DNA of 64,000 nt from an uncultured Clostridia bacterium (GCA_934281605.1 CAKQXD010000005.1:122977-186976), one strand, 5' to 3'; positions 50,376 to 58,553 are shown, numbered from the stretch's first letter. Numbers and translations: made by a program. Notes: generated by a model from the letters alone, not told the origin.

Positions 50376-52166
50376 CTACTTTTCCACCAGTTCCAGAATC
50401 GGATCGTATGTCGTCAGTGCACAGTAATCTACCGGGCCTGCATCGGTCAGCGCATAATCCGGAATGGCTGTGATCGGCAGGAAGAACATGTACATCATCG
50501 GATTCGGCAGGTCGGAACCCAGGTAACGAGCCGCTTCATCGATCTTCGCTTCCTTGGCCGCAACTACTTCCGGCTCCTCGTCGCTTACGATGCCGCCCAC
50601 CGGCAGAGGCAGGAATTCGATGACTTTGCCGTCTTCTACAACGACCTGTCCGCCGCCCTGTTCGATCAGGTAGTTTACTGCGAAGGACATGTCTTCTGCA
50701 TTGGCTCCCATAACCACCAGGTTGTTGTCATCCGGTGCGTTAGTAGACGCCATAGCGCCCTTTTTCAGCTTCCAGCCGGAGCAGAAAGCCAGGGATTTGT
50801 TGCCGTTCTTGCCGAAACGTTCTACGACGGAAACCATGATAGCATCCTGCTCCGTATCCGGCTGCACGATACCGTTCTTCACCTGCAGCACTACGTCTCT
50901 TCTCTTTCTTACGAACGGTCCCTTGACGTCCAGGCTGAGTACCTTGGCCTCGCCGTTTTCGATCGGTACGTGGTAAGAGAAATCGTCCGCTGTAGTCTTT
51001 GCACACTTCAGCTCACCCTTGAAAATCGGGCTTCTCTCCGGAGCCTTCAGATCGTAAGTCAATTTATAATCCTTAGCAACCATGTTGCCGTTGGTCATTA
51101 CTTCATCCACCTTGAAGTTCTGCAGGTCTTCTACGAAGAGAACATCTGCGATCCTTCCCGGACAGATCGATCCGATCAGGTGGTCGATACGGTACGCTTC
51201 CGCACTGTTGATAGTTGCCATCTGGATGGCCGTCATCGGTTCTACGCCGGCCTTGATAGCCAGGCGAACCAGGTTGTCCATGTGGCCCTTTTCCAGGATG
51301 TCCGTCGCCGTCACATCGTCCGTACAGAAGCTGACTCTTCTTGCCAGATACGGATTCACTTCGGTCACGGCGCGCATGTTTTCTGCCAGGAAATGTGTCA
51401 CGCAGGACTCTCTGATCAGCATATGCATACCTTTTCTCATTTTTTCCACAACTTCTACGTGGTCGTAGCTTTCGTGGTCCAGACGGACGCCGCTGCAAAG
51501 ATAGGCGTTGAGCTTTTTGCCCGATGCCATCGGTGCGCATCCGAATACCGGCAGGTTGTTCTTGCTGGCTTCTTCAATAGCACCCAGCGTATCTTCGTCC
51601 TCTTCCTGTACGAATTCCGTTACCGTTTCCCATACGCCAAAGCATTCCGGCCACTTCTGTACCGTCTGGTGCACTTCCTTGGTGAAGTTGAAGGAAACCG
51701 TGGACTGCGGCACGGTGTACGGTGTTTTGTACGGTGCGCCCCAGAATACTTTCAGCGGGCTTTTCTTGACTTCTGCAAAGATTTCCTGCAGGCCGTCCAG
51801 ATCTGATACGGAGATGTATTCGTCCAGACCGGAGATCATGCTGGTTGTTCCATGAGGCACGACTGCCTTGGAATAGCTGGTGATGCTCAGCTTGCTGCAT
51901 TCACTGTGGATGTGTCCGTCGATCATGCCCGGCACCAGGTATCTGCCCTTAGCGTCGATGATCTCCGTATCCGGTCCGATGTAATCAGCGATTTCCGCTT
52001 CATCGCCGACCGCTGCGATCATGTCCTTGTAGATGGCGATCTCCGCCGGATAGATCTCGCTGGTCATTACGTTTACCAGCTGTCCGTTTTTGATGACTTT
52101 TTCCGCAGGAATTTTAGCGCCGCCTGCACGGATCCTTTCTTTTAACTGTTCTACTGTTCTTTCCAT
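50376..52166 (-). CDS. Adenine-deaminase-family amidohydrolase with altered metal ligands
   Basis: About 596 aa from the ATG at 52166 (GAGG upstream); the frame continues to 52220 but into the leader. The overall Ade architecture with C-terminal domain is clear (FLPLPVGGIVSD, FFLPITAIPDYALTD). However, motifs that bind metal in Ade are changed: DPHE becomes GLDE, and GHSPG becomes GCAPM, losing two His. DGHIHSE, RLDHES and FCTDD are kept. It may act on a different substrate, bind a different metal set, or have a non-catalytic role beside the canonical enzyme. It is the first gene after the structured leader. Confidence 0.92.
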   Translation of the reverse strand: MERTVEQLKERIRAGGAKIPAEKVIKNGQLVNVMTSEIYPAEIAIYKDMIAAVGDEAEIADYIGPDTEIIDAKGRYLVPGMIDGHIHSECSKLSITSYSKAVVPHGTTSMISGLDEYISVSDLDGLQEIFAEVKKSPLKVFWGAPYKTPYTVPQSTVSFNFTKEVHQTVQKWPECFGVWETVTEFVQEEDEDTLGAIEEASKNNLPVFGCAPMASGKKLNAYLCSGVRLDHESYDHVEVVEKMRKGMHMLIRESCVTHFLAENMRAVTEVNPYLARRVSFCTDDVTATDILEKGHMDNLVRLAIKAGVEPMTAIQMATINSAEAYRIDHLIGSICPGRIADVLFVEDLQNFKVDEVMTNGNMVAKDYKLTYDLKAPERSPIFKGELKCAKTTADDFSYHVPIENGEAKVLSLDVKGPFVRKRRDVVLQVKNGIVQPDTEQDAIMVSVVERFGKNGNKSLAFCSGWKLKKGAMASTNAPDDNNLVVMGANAEDMSFAVNYLIEQGGGQVVVEDGKVIEFLPLPVGGIVSDEEPEVVAAKEAKIDEAARYLGSDLPNPMMYMFFLPITAIPDYALTDAGPVDYCALTTYDPILELVEK

Positions 52167-52208
52167 TTTTTCCTCACTGCCGGGCGATTTCTTTGAAATC
52201 GTCCCAAA

Positions 52209-52250
52209 TAAAAAACACAATCAAACATCTTTTCGTTGTTCTGATTGTGT
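52209..52250 (-). terminator. Intrinsic terminator in the leader of the purine operon (attenuator)
   Basis: Leftward reading: ACACAATCA(G)AACA pairs with TGTTTGATTGTGT around a 9-nt loop, then six T. It is 43 bp before the ATG of the first structural gene, so transcription would stop unless the hairpin is prevented. Confidence 0.8.
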
Positions 52251-52321
52251 CATAGGCACAGTATAAGAGCGGGCTTCACGTCCCAAATTACGAATTTTGC
52301 TCCAATTTTGGCTTATGACAC
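52247..52321 (-). promoter_or_regulatory. Structured leader RNA of the purine operon, candidate riboswitch aptamer
   Basis: An 8-bp closing stem GTGTCATA (52314-52321) with TATGACAC (52247-52254) encloses 59 nt with further stems (GAGC/GCTC, AAATT/AATTT, GGG/CCC). The 3' arm of the closing stem shares ACAC with the 5' arm of the terminator, so the two structures exclude each other: stem formation would favour read-through. The core does not match the classical purine riboswitch (no GATATGG or GTTTCTACC). The ligand is unknown. Confidence 0.5.
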
Positions 52322-52373
52322 GATACAAACCCTGTATGCTCTGATGTCTGTCAAAATATAGAGTACGTGTATT

Positions 52374-52402
52374 ATTATAGGACCGATACCCCCGAACATC
52401 AA
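52374..52402 (-). promoter_or_regulatory. Promoter of the purine operon
   Basis: Read leftward: TTGATG (52397-52402), 17-bp spacer, TATAAT (52374-52379). The predicted start is near 52367, giving a ~200-nt leader. The -35 is covered by one of the PurR-like boxes. Confidence 0.75.
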
Positions 52403-52428
52403 CCGCGAATTTCGCGGTCGAATGTTCG
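52393..52428. promoter_or_regulatory. PurR-like operator: inverted CGAACAT boxes
   Basis: CGAACAT at 52393-52399 and its complement ATGTTCG at 52422-52428 form an inverted pair separated by 22 bp, itself a near-perfect CCGCGAA palindrome. Firmicute PurR binds paired PurBoxes with a CGAAC core upstream of purine genes. The left box overlaps the -35. Spacing is close to, but not identical with, that of the Bacillus pur operon as I recall it. Confidence 0.55.
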
Positions 52429-52465
52429 TGTTTTTGTTATGAATTTATAATCCCACATAAACCTC

Positions 52466-52906
52466 CTATTTTTCCTGCAAAGATGCCGCCATTCCGCTCA
52501 GGGCGCGCATTTTTTCTTCAAAGAGCTCTGCCGGAACGAGGGCGATTCCCTCCTGGTCTTCGCTGAGTACAATAAAACGCTGACCGGCTTCTAACCCAAA
52601 GTGCTCCCTGGCGGCCTTGGGGATCACCAGCTGCCCCCGTTCGTTCATGGTCACCGAGCCCCAGATATTCTTGCCCTTAGGAGCCGGAGGAATCATGCCG
52701 CTTCCATCCAGAGTTTCCGTTTTTACCAGACCATCCAGGGTGATCCCGTAGACTTCCGCCAGCGTCTGACATTTTTCAATATCCGGCACGGTAGCACCGC
52801 TCTCCCACTTCGCATATGCCTGCCGGGAGATCCCGACTTTTTCTGCGATCTGCTCCTGCGAATATCCATTGATATTTCGCAGCATGATCAAGTTATCTCG
52901 TAACAT
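52466..52906 (-). CDS. XRE helix-turn-helix regulator fused to an AbrB/SpoVT-type DNA-binding domain
   Basis: 146 aa. Residues 1-60 are an XRE domain (NGYSQEQIAEKVGISRQAYAKWESG). Residues ~82-130 form a swapped-hairpin AbrB-like domain (GSVTMNERGQLVIPKAAREHFGLEAGQRFIVL). Two DNA-binding modules in one short chain suggest a compact regulator or antitoxin-like protein; no toxin gene is adjacent. It overlaps the hydrolase gene by 14 bp, so it is co-translated with it. It could act on the purine promoter just downstream, but no evidence shows this. Confidence 0.92.
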   Translation of the reverse strand: MLRDNLIMLRNINGYSQEQIAEKVGISRQAYAKWESGATVPDIEKCQTLAEVYGITLDGLVKTETLDGSGMIPPAPKGKNIWGSVTMNERGQLVIPKAAREHFGLEAGQRFIVLSEDQEGIALVPAELFEEKMRALSGMAASLQEK

Positions 52907-53978
52907 CTTCCACCTCGTTTCTCCCCGGCAAAAGGGAATTGACTGCTTTGATATATTCCTCCGAATGCACTGTATGGATCACGTGATCGCTGGTCTCTGT
53001 TTCTACCAGCCTGCAGGAATCCCCGATCAGAGAAACCGCACGATCCGCCTGCTCCCTGGATGCCGCACAGAGATACGTCCCGTTCTCGTGCACCGTCTCC
53101 TTAGCATGAATGTAAACACAAGGCACCTCGATATCCGACAGGATCTGCTCCTGAGATAAGCCATGATTCCAGCTCAGATCATAAAAATGCTCCCCGTAGG
53201 TAAAATCATATTCCTTCGCATATTGAAATACCGACCAGACAGAGGATGGCAGAAATCCGATTTTCACCGCCTCATCCGGATGCTTGTCGTAATACTTCTG
53301 TGCGTACTTTGCAATACCCGGCATGGCATTTTTCATATAAAGCTGACCCCAGTAACAATGCTCCAGATAATACGCTTCCCAGCACTGTTTTGAACCGGAT
53401 GCACGGTAATCGTGAAGCGGCTTATAGGTATCTAAATAAGCAAAGCTCTCTTCCCAGCCTTCTCCCTCTGTTGAGAAAACCGGCGGGTCTTCCAGAACTG
53501 CTCCTGCAATATTGTCCCCGCCATATGCTGCGATATATGCCGCGGTAATTCCGCCGTTGGAATGTCCTGCGACGACAGTCGGCTCTCCGATTACGTGGTC
53601 GATAAACCAGATCAGATCATCTCCATTAGTGTCCAGATAATACAGATTTTCCTCGTGGCTCGATTCCCCGTGGCCATAAACATCGATCGCATACACATGC
53701 CATTTCTCACTCAGTTCCGGGAGCACCAGCGCATAGTCCTCCCATGTGCTCATCTGTCCATGGATCAGTAACAGAGTCGGCTTATCGTTTGCCACTTCCC
53801 CGTAATTGATGACCGCTCCCGATGGAAGCACCGCCTGCTTCTCCTCTGCACTGGCCTGCTTGATAGCCTGCTCATACTTGTCATACCAGTGAATATTATG
53901 GTGCCAGTATGCAGCAAACGCCCCCGCTGCAACGATAACCACGCCTGCCGCTATCCCTAAAATAATCTTTCCAATCAT
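52893..53978 (-). CDS. Membrane-anchored or secreted alpha/beta hydrolase
   Basis: 361 aa. One N-terminal hydrophobic segment (ILGIAAGVVIVAAGAFAAYW) serves as signal anchor. The alpha/beta-hydrolase core follows: LLIHGQMSTW (oxyanion), nucleophile Ser in AGHSNGGITAAY, Asp in EVPCVYIHAKE and His in TSDHVIHTVHSEE. The lid region (residues ~185-270) is Trp/Tyr-rich. It should act outside the cytosol on a small ester or lipid; the substrate is unknown. It is first gene of a pair with the XRE-AbrB regulator. Confidence 0.92.
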   Translation of the reverse strand: MIGKIILGIAAGVVIVAAGAFAAYWHHNIHWYDKYEQAIKQASAEEKQAVLPSGAVINYGEVANDKPTLLLIHGQMSTWEDYALVLPELSEKWHVYAIDVYGHGESSHEENLYYLDTNGDDLIWFIDHVIGEPTVVAGHSNGGITAAYIAAYGGDNIAGAVLEDPPVFSTEGEGWEESFAYLDTYKPLHDYRASGSKQCWEAYYLEHCYWGQLYMKNAMPGIAKYAQKYYDKHPDEAVKIGFLPSSVWSVFQYAKEYDFTYGEHFYDLSWNHGLSQEQILSDIEVPCVYIHAKETVHENGTYLCAASREQADRAVSLIGDSCRLVETETSDHVIHTVHSEEYIKAVNSLLPGRNEVEDVTR

Positions 53979-54108
53979 CGTAAGTCATCCTTTCTATCCG
54001 AATCTTACGATCATTGTAAAGTATGGTTGCGTCCGATTCTACCAACCAGGCACGGCAAAATTATCCGCTTTTTGTTATGTTTGGTTGCACAGTATGTAAA
54101 TGCTCCCC

Positions 54109-54764
54109 TCACTTCACCAAAAACAGAAACGCCAGTCCATAATACGTCACGACTGCGACCAGATCGTTGACGGTCGTGATCAGCGGGCCGGAGGCCACCG
54201 CCGGATCCACCTTGATTTTGTGAAAAAACATCGGGATAACGGTCCCCACCATGCTGGATACCATCATGGCCAGCACCAGGGAAATCCCTACGCATCCGGA
54301 AACTGCAAAGGCTCCCGCCCAGGCGTAGCCTTTGAAAGCGTGCACATACACCCCTAACAGCACCAGCGCCAGGATCCCTAGAAGCCCGCCGTTGAGCAGC
54401 CCGATTTTCATTTCTTTTCCCAGAAGCATCAACGCAGCTTTTCCACGATCCGTGTTTTCGTCTCCGGATCCAGCTGTTCCAGAATATCCACCGCATCATC
54501 CGAATCCATCAAAGAAATGATGGCCGTCGCATCTTCGACGGAAATTTCCTCGATATACTGCTGCGGATCATCAAAATACGGGAACACATTCGCCGTCTTT
54601 GCAAGCCCCAGCACATGGTAAATTCTCTTTCGTTCCGGCTGGCTCAGATTTTCCAAAAGCTCCGCAATATCGTGCTCATGGTAGTTGGACATAGCCTCTG
54701 CAATTTCCACATCCGGCCGGTTTTCCTGAATCAGTTTCTTGATCTCCAAATATCTCTTGTTCAT
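54109..54764 (-). pseudogene. mgtE: Internally deleted Mg2+ transporter MgtE remnant
   Basis: Two overlapping frames. The first (54429-54764, start at 54764 with AAAGGAG) encodes only the MgtE N domain (YHEHDIAELLENLSQPERKRIYHVLG, MDSDDAVDILEQLDPE). It stops at TGA, which overlaps an ATG opening the second frame (54109 to ~54431). The second encodes the last three or so helices (EMKIGLLNGGLLGI, DPAVASGPLITTVNDL). The CBS pair and first helices, about 200 residues, are absent. A functional channel is unlikely. The stop-start overlap could still allow coupled synthesis of two pieces. Confidence 0.82.
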
Positions 54765-54827
54765 CGCTAAACTCCTTTCCTCTCTCAAAACACAAATCCT
54801 ACTGTTTCAAGCAATAGAAAAGGGCAT

Positions 54828-54853
54828 AAAAAAAGCACCTTACAGTGCTTTTT
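54828..54853 (-). terminator. Terminator in the leader of the mgtE remnant
   Basis: Leftward AAAAAGCAC-TGTAAG-GTGCTTTTTTT, a clear intrinsic terminator 64 bp before the mgtE start. Its 5' arm has a perfect 12-nt complement upstream in the leader. Confidence 0.8.
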
Positions 54854-54962
54854 AATCAACGGAAACAGACCCAGCGGCGAATTTTATCCGGCAACTGTGT
54901 CCGAGGCTGCTATAAAAAGCACTGCTATTCCTGCTTCGCCCTGACCTATCACTGCTGTCCAT
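54852..54962 (-). CDS. Possible 36-codon leader peptide, Ser/Arg-rich
   Basis: ATG at 54962 is preceded by an ideal GGAGGTG with 6-nt spacing. The frame begins MDSSDRSGRSRNSS and ends at TAA at 54852-54854, inside the 5' arm of the terminator. About a third of the residues are Ser. The ribosome site lies within a 12-bp stem of the leader, so translation and RNA folding would affect each other. It may be a leader peptide controlling mgtE, or chance. No homologue is recognised. Confidence 0.35.
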   Translation of the reverse strand: MDSSDRSGRSRNSSAFYSSLGHSCRIKFAAGSVSVD

Positions 54963-54972
54963 AAAATTCACC
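54876..54972 (-). promoter_or_regulatory. Structured leader RNA upstream of mgtE remnant, candidate ion-responsive element
   Basis: A 12-bp stem pairs 54961-54972 with 54876-54887 (one G-U), enclosing ~73 nt. TAAAAAGCACTG (54913-54924) inside it is perfectly complementary to 54843-54854, the 5' side of the downstream terminator, giving an antiterminator alternative. The sequence does not match the M-box signature I know. With the terminator it has the layout of a transcriptional switch. Confidence 0.5.
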
Positions 54973-55086
54973 TCCATATCTTTCGTAATTCAAATCGTCA
55001 CGTTATACTACCATTACAACGATGATTTTTCAACCTGACCGCTCCAATCTTCTGCAAAACATCACATTTCTACATCTCCGCCTCCG

Positions 55087-55629
55087 CTATTTTTCGTGCG
55101 TCGCTAAGATCCTCCGGATATCCTCCAGGCTTTCTGCAAAGTACACTCCCCGCTGTTTTTCTTCGGAAGACAGTCCCATGCGAATCATATGCTCCAGCAG
55201 CTCTTTCAAGCCGTTATAATACCCGTTGAGGTTGTATAAGATACACGGTGCATCCAGCTGATTCAAAGACACCTTGGACATGATTTCCGTGATTTCCTCC
55301 AGCGTCCCGGTGCCTCCCGGAAATGCGATAAATGCATCGCCCAGCTGGATCATTTTCGTCTTCCGCTCCGCCATATCCGGCGCAACGATCAGCTCCGTCA
55401 ATCCTTCGTACTGCACGTCGGCATCCACAAAGAACTGCGTTTCTACACCTGTGACAGCGCCGCCGGCGTCCAGCACACTCTTTGCAAGAACCCCCATCAG
55501 ACCTGTCTTCGATCCGCCGTACACCAGCGAATTACAGCTCTCTCCGATCCAGTTTCCCAGCTCCATAACAGCCTGCTTAAAGGCGGGATCTTTCCCCTCC
55601 GTAGAGCCCAGATATACGGTTATGTTCAT
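55087..55629 (-). CDS. LOG-family (TIGR00730) nucleoside 5'-monophosphate phosphoribohydrolase
   Basis: 180 aa. It carries the family motif PGGTGTLEEITE (active-site PGGxGTxxE) and an N-terminal nucleotide-fold region (VYGGSKTGLMGVLA). These enzymes, often called lysine-decarboxylase-like, remove ribose 5-phosphate from cytokinin-type or other nucleotides. It is cytosolic. It stands between the mgtE leader and the ABC set, with its own AGGAG. Confidence 0.94.
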   Translation of the reverse strand: MNITVYLGSTEGKDPAFKQAVMELGNWIGESCNSLVYGGSKTGLMGVLAKSVLDAGGAVTGVETQFFVDADVQYEGLTELIVAPDMAERKTKMIQLGDAFIAFPGGTGTLEEITEIMSKVSLNQLDAPCILYNLNGYYNGLKELLEHMIRMGLSSEEKQRGVYFAESLEDIRRILATHEK

Positions 55630-55713
55630 ACATTACTCCTTTCGTCCGCAGCTATTTTCTTTATTATAGCAAATCCAACTGGCAGCGTCACTCCGCAAAC
55701 AGGATTTTCCTCC

Positions 55714-56913
55714 TTATGCCTTGCTCCCACACCGGCTGAAGCTCCTGTAGATCATCGGGATCAGCAGCAGAGCGATCACCGTATACACCACCATCACGAG
55801 AGGAATCTGCCGGCATACGAAGTGCCCGATCCCGTAGACCAGCGGCACCTTGGCAGCAGCTTCCACGTTGGTCAGCATGGTCGGGATCAGATTAAAAAAC
55901 GTAGAATACTGGGAAAGCGCCCGCCCGATAAACGGCAGCACACAGTACAGGAAAAACGGGACGCAGATAGCAACGCTGATGGTATGCATCTTTGCAGCAA
56001 CCAGCATAGAAAGGGACGCTGCCAGCAGGCTGGCGATATATCCGCACACGACGGTCAGCAGATAATACTGCCCGTAGGTCATGGCGTAGATGCTGTAGGC
56101 CTGCTCTACCTGATATGGTGTATGCGCCCCGCTCACACCCATGATCCCGAAACAGATGACGCTCATCAGGAAGATCCCTGCCCAGTACACCGCCGTTGTC
56201 ACCGCAAATCCAGCCAGCAGCTTCGTTCTCGTCGCTTTCGTCCGCCCGTACTTTGCAGAAAAAAAGACGGCGTCTGCCCGCAGCTGAAAATCATCGGCGA
56301 AGATCCCGGCACACAGAAACCCGACCGCGATCGCCAGTATGATACCGAAGGTCTCCGCATACATAATCATGGTGGACCAGGGCGAAAAAGACTCATACGT
56401 CAAAGGCAGCCGGATCTTGCTGTACTGCTTTTGCAGGAAGGCTTTCTGCGCCGGAGTCTTCCCGTATTCCGCCGCCATCTTCTCCATATTATCATGGTAA
56501 ATGCCGTAAAAATCGCGTGCCTCTTCCGTTGTCATCTGCTGTAAAACACCTGCATCGTAGTCCGAATCCGGCGTGAGAACGGAGATCATAAAGTCTCGGA
56601 TGTCGTCTATCGGCTGCAGCAGCGTTCCGTACCGGGCGTTGATCTCATCCTCGGAATACTGCTGAAAAATTTCCTTATTCTGCTGGATGACTTTGACCAG
56701 CGTCGCTTCCGTCAGCGTGCCCCGCCACTGATTTTTGCTGGCATCCAGCTTTCGCGCCGAGGAAATGCTCTCGCTTACATTTCCCGACTCATCCACATAC
56801 CGCGTGCCGGAAACCGCAAATCCGCTGAAAACAATAGCTAACAGCAGCACCGCCCCGATGACCAGCAGGTTGATTTTTTTCGAAAAAATCCGTTTTAATT
56901 CCAGTTTAAACAT
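55714..56913 (-). CDS. ABC transporter permease (ABC-2-like)
   Basis: About 399 aa from the ATG at 56913 (GGAGGA upstream); the frame extends to 56988 inside the ATPase gene. One helix after MFKLELKRIFSKK, a large external loop (~residues 40-195) and five further helices are seen. This is typical for ABC-2 permeases of export or resistance systems. It overlaps the ATPase gene by 8 bp. The exported compound is unknown, but gene order with an ECF sigma suggests envelope stress or antimicrobial peptide defence. Confidence 0.88.
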   Translation of the reverse strand: MFKLELKRIFSKKINLLVIGAVLLLAIVFSGFAVSGTRYVDESGNVSESISSARKLDASKNQWRGTLTEATLVKVIQQNKEIFQQYSEDEINARYGTLLQPIDDIRDFMISVLTPDSDYDAGVLQQMTTEEARDFYGIYHDNMEKMAAEYGKTPAQKAFLQKQYSKIRLPLTYESFSPWSTMIMYAETFGIILAIAVGFLCAGIFADDFQLRADAVFFSAKYGRTKATRTKLLAGFAVTTAVYWAGIFLMSVICFGIMGVSGAHTPYQVEQAYSIYAMTYGQYYLLTVVCGYIASLLAASLSMLVAAKMHTISVAICVPFFLYCVLPFIGRALSQYSTFFNLIPTMLTNVEAAAKVPLVYGIGHFVCRQIPLVMVVYTVIALLLIPMIYRSFSRCGSKA

Positions 56914-57790
56914 AGCTGTGTTCCTCCGACTTTTCCCCAAAATATAATAAAAATGCATCTTCCAGATTTCGTTCCACCGGCACCGCATACTCCGCCGGCT
57001 TTTCCCGCGACAGGATCCGCAGTTCCACCCCCTGTCCGGTCGCCTTGATATTGCCCACCAGATACTTTGCCAGATACCGGTCCACCATGTTCCGCGGCAC
57101 CAGGCAGCGCCACACGTTTTCCTGCATAGACGCCAGAAGATGCTCCGCCGTCCCGGAGTAAAAAAGCTCCCCGCTTTTCATCAGCATCACATCCTTTGCA
57201 ATATATTCGATATCCGACACGATATGGGTCGAAAGCAGTACCAGCCGGTCCTCCGACAGCTCGCTGATCAGATTGCGAAACCGGATCCGTTCATTAGGAT
57301 CCAGCCCTGCCGTCGGTTCATCCAGCACCAGGATCTTCGGGTCGTTTAACATCGCCTGCGCGATCCCCACGCGGCGCACCATACCCCCTGATAAATGCTT
57401 CATCTTCCGCATCTGGAATTTTTCCATGCCCACCTGACGCAGCAAAAGCCCCGTCTTCTTCTTTGCATAAGGCGCCCGCAGACCCTTGATGGACGCGATG
57501 TACAGCATATAATCCCGCACGCTCAGATCCGGATAATACCCGAAATCCTGCGGCAGATACCCCAGCAGATCCCGGTATGCCGTCCCCAGCTCCCAGACGT
57601 TCCTGCCGTTCCACAGGATCTCGCCCTCCGTAGGCTGTATGATGGTGCAAAGCATCCGCATCAGGGTCGTTTTCCCCGCACCGTTTACGCCCAGAAGGCC
57701 GTATACACCTTTGCCCATGACGCAGTTCACCCCGTTGACCGCTTTCATGTTCCCGTATCTTTTTGTGATTGTTTTACATCGTAATTCCAT
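56906..57790 (-). CDS. ABC transporter ATP-binding protein
   Basis: About 294 aa from the ATG at 57790, where GGAGG lies 9 nt upstream. Walker A GVNGAGKTTLMR, Q-loop YLPQDFGYYP, signature LSGGMVRRVGIAQ, Walker B ILVLDEPTAGLD and the H-loop LLSTHIVSD are all present. A C-terminal ~85-residue extension follows as in export ATPases. It energises the adjoining permease. It overlaps the membrane protein upstream by 17 bp. Confidence 0.95.
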   Translation of the reverse strand: MELRCKTITKRYGNMKAVNGVNCVMGKGVYGLLGVNGAGKTTLMRMLCTIIQPTEGEILWNGRNVWELGTAYRDLLGYLPQDFGYYPDLSVRDYMLYIASIKGLRAPYAKKKTGLLLRQVGMEKFQMRKMKHLSGGMVRRVGIAQAMLNDPKILVLDEPTAGLDPNERIRFRNLISELSEDRLVLLSTHIVSDIEYIAKDVMLMKSGELFYSGTAEHLLASMQENVWRCLVPRNMVDRYLAKYLVGNIKATGQGVELRILSREKPAEYAVPVERNLEDAFLLYFGEKSEEHSYV

Positions 57791-58553
57791 CTGCATGCTC
57801 CTCCCATCTCTTTTCATCAACCTGCAGCGATTTCTGTATGCAAAAAACCAGGTATCCCAGTGTTGCCAGCGTCATGGTCGCCCAGACCGGTTCCGCGACC
57901 CGCAGGTACACCGCATCACGGGTGATGATCATGATCCAGATGCCGGTCCAGACCAGACACAGGAACACGGCAAGATATTCGCGCTCTCCCCACCGGCTGT
58001 GGAGGATCCGGAAACAAATGCACCCCGCCACATTGACCGGCAGCACGAAATTCACGCCCAGTTGATAAACAGAAAGGGTCATGGTCTGATGCACCGCCAG
58101 CATAAACAGCAAAATCATTCCCAGATCTGCTGCCGCAAAAATCAAAACCCTGGCTGTACTGATCTGCCTCAGATTGTAGACGGACGCCAGCTCGATCTCG
58201 CCGACGCCGTGCTTCCGGTTCTTCCAGAGTTCCGGCACGATGAGGATCACGAAAACGACAGCGATCACTCCCATAAGCCTGGTCATCTCCGCAGAATCCT
58301 GAGCATATCGACTCATCCAGAACCATAAAAAAGCCAGCACCGCTCCCTGCAGCAGCCACCACCGCTTCTTGATAAACCTGGCCTGTTCATACAGAAATTC
58401 AAAATAAGAAGTTCGCTCCCATTTTTCCTGCAAAGGCTGCTCCGGCAATGTGCTCCGGCACGCTTCTACGGTTCGCTTTACCGCTTCTTCGCGGATACAG
58501 GACTCCTGTATGATTTTTTTGTAATCTCGTATGGTTTTCTCATAAGGTTTCAT
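57774..58553 (-). CDS. Membrane protein of the ECF sigma/ABC operon, candidate anti-sigma factor
   Basis: About 259 aa from the ATG at 58553, which overlaps the sigma stop (ATGA) and has AGGAGGTG upstream. The N-terminal ~75 residues are cytosolic and helical (KPYEKTIRDYKKIIQESCIREEAVKRTVEACRS shortened here as a helix-rich region), then six or so membrane helices. Immediate overlap with an ECF sigma gene and the cytosolic N-terminal helix suggest it holds the sigma factor at the membrane. No zinc anti-sigma motif is seen, so this is inference. Confidence 0.82.
   Translation of the reverse strand: MKPYEKTIRDYKKIIQESCIREEAVKRTVEACRSTLPEQPLQEKWERTSYFEFLYEQARFIKKRWWLLQGAVLAFLWFWMSRYAQDSAEMTRLMGVIAVVFVILIVPELWKNRKHGVGEIELASVYNLRQISTARVLIFAAADLGMILLFMLAVHQTMTLSVYQLGVNFVLPVNVAGCICFRILHSRWGEREYLAVFLCLVWTGIWIMIITRDAVYLRVAEPVWATMTLATLGYLVFCIQKSLQVDEKRWEEHADGITM

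Noticed and set aside
49767..51806. 679-codon rightward frame opposite the two adenine-deaminase genes
   Set aside because: It mirrors two genes with clear family motifs and contains no recognisable domain; it arises from codon bias.
52247..52366. Classical adenine/guanine riboswitch before the adenine deaminase genes
   Set aside because: The conserved core elements (GATATGG and GTTTCTACC) are absent on the leftward strand; only the general switch layout is present.
52393..52428. Rho-independent terminator of the XRE-AbrB/hydrolase pair
   Set aside because: The hairpin has no T run in the leftward direction; its CGAACAT arms and position over the -35 fit an operator better.
54855..54976. 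M-box (ykoK) magnesium riboswitch or SRP RNA in the mgtE leader
   Set aside because: The signature GGTGAGGCTCC of the M-box and the GGAAGGAAGCAGCC core of SRP RNA are not found; only loose resemblance such as GGTCAGG.
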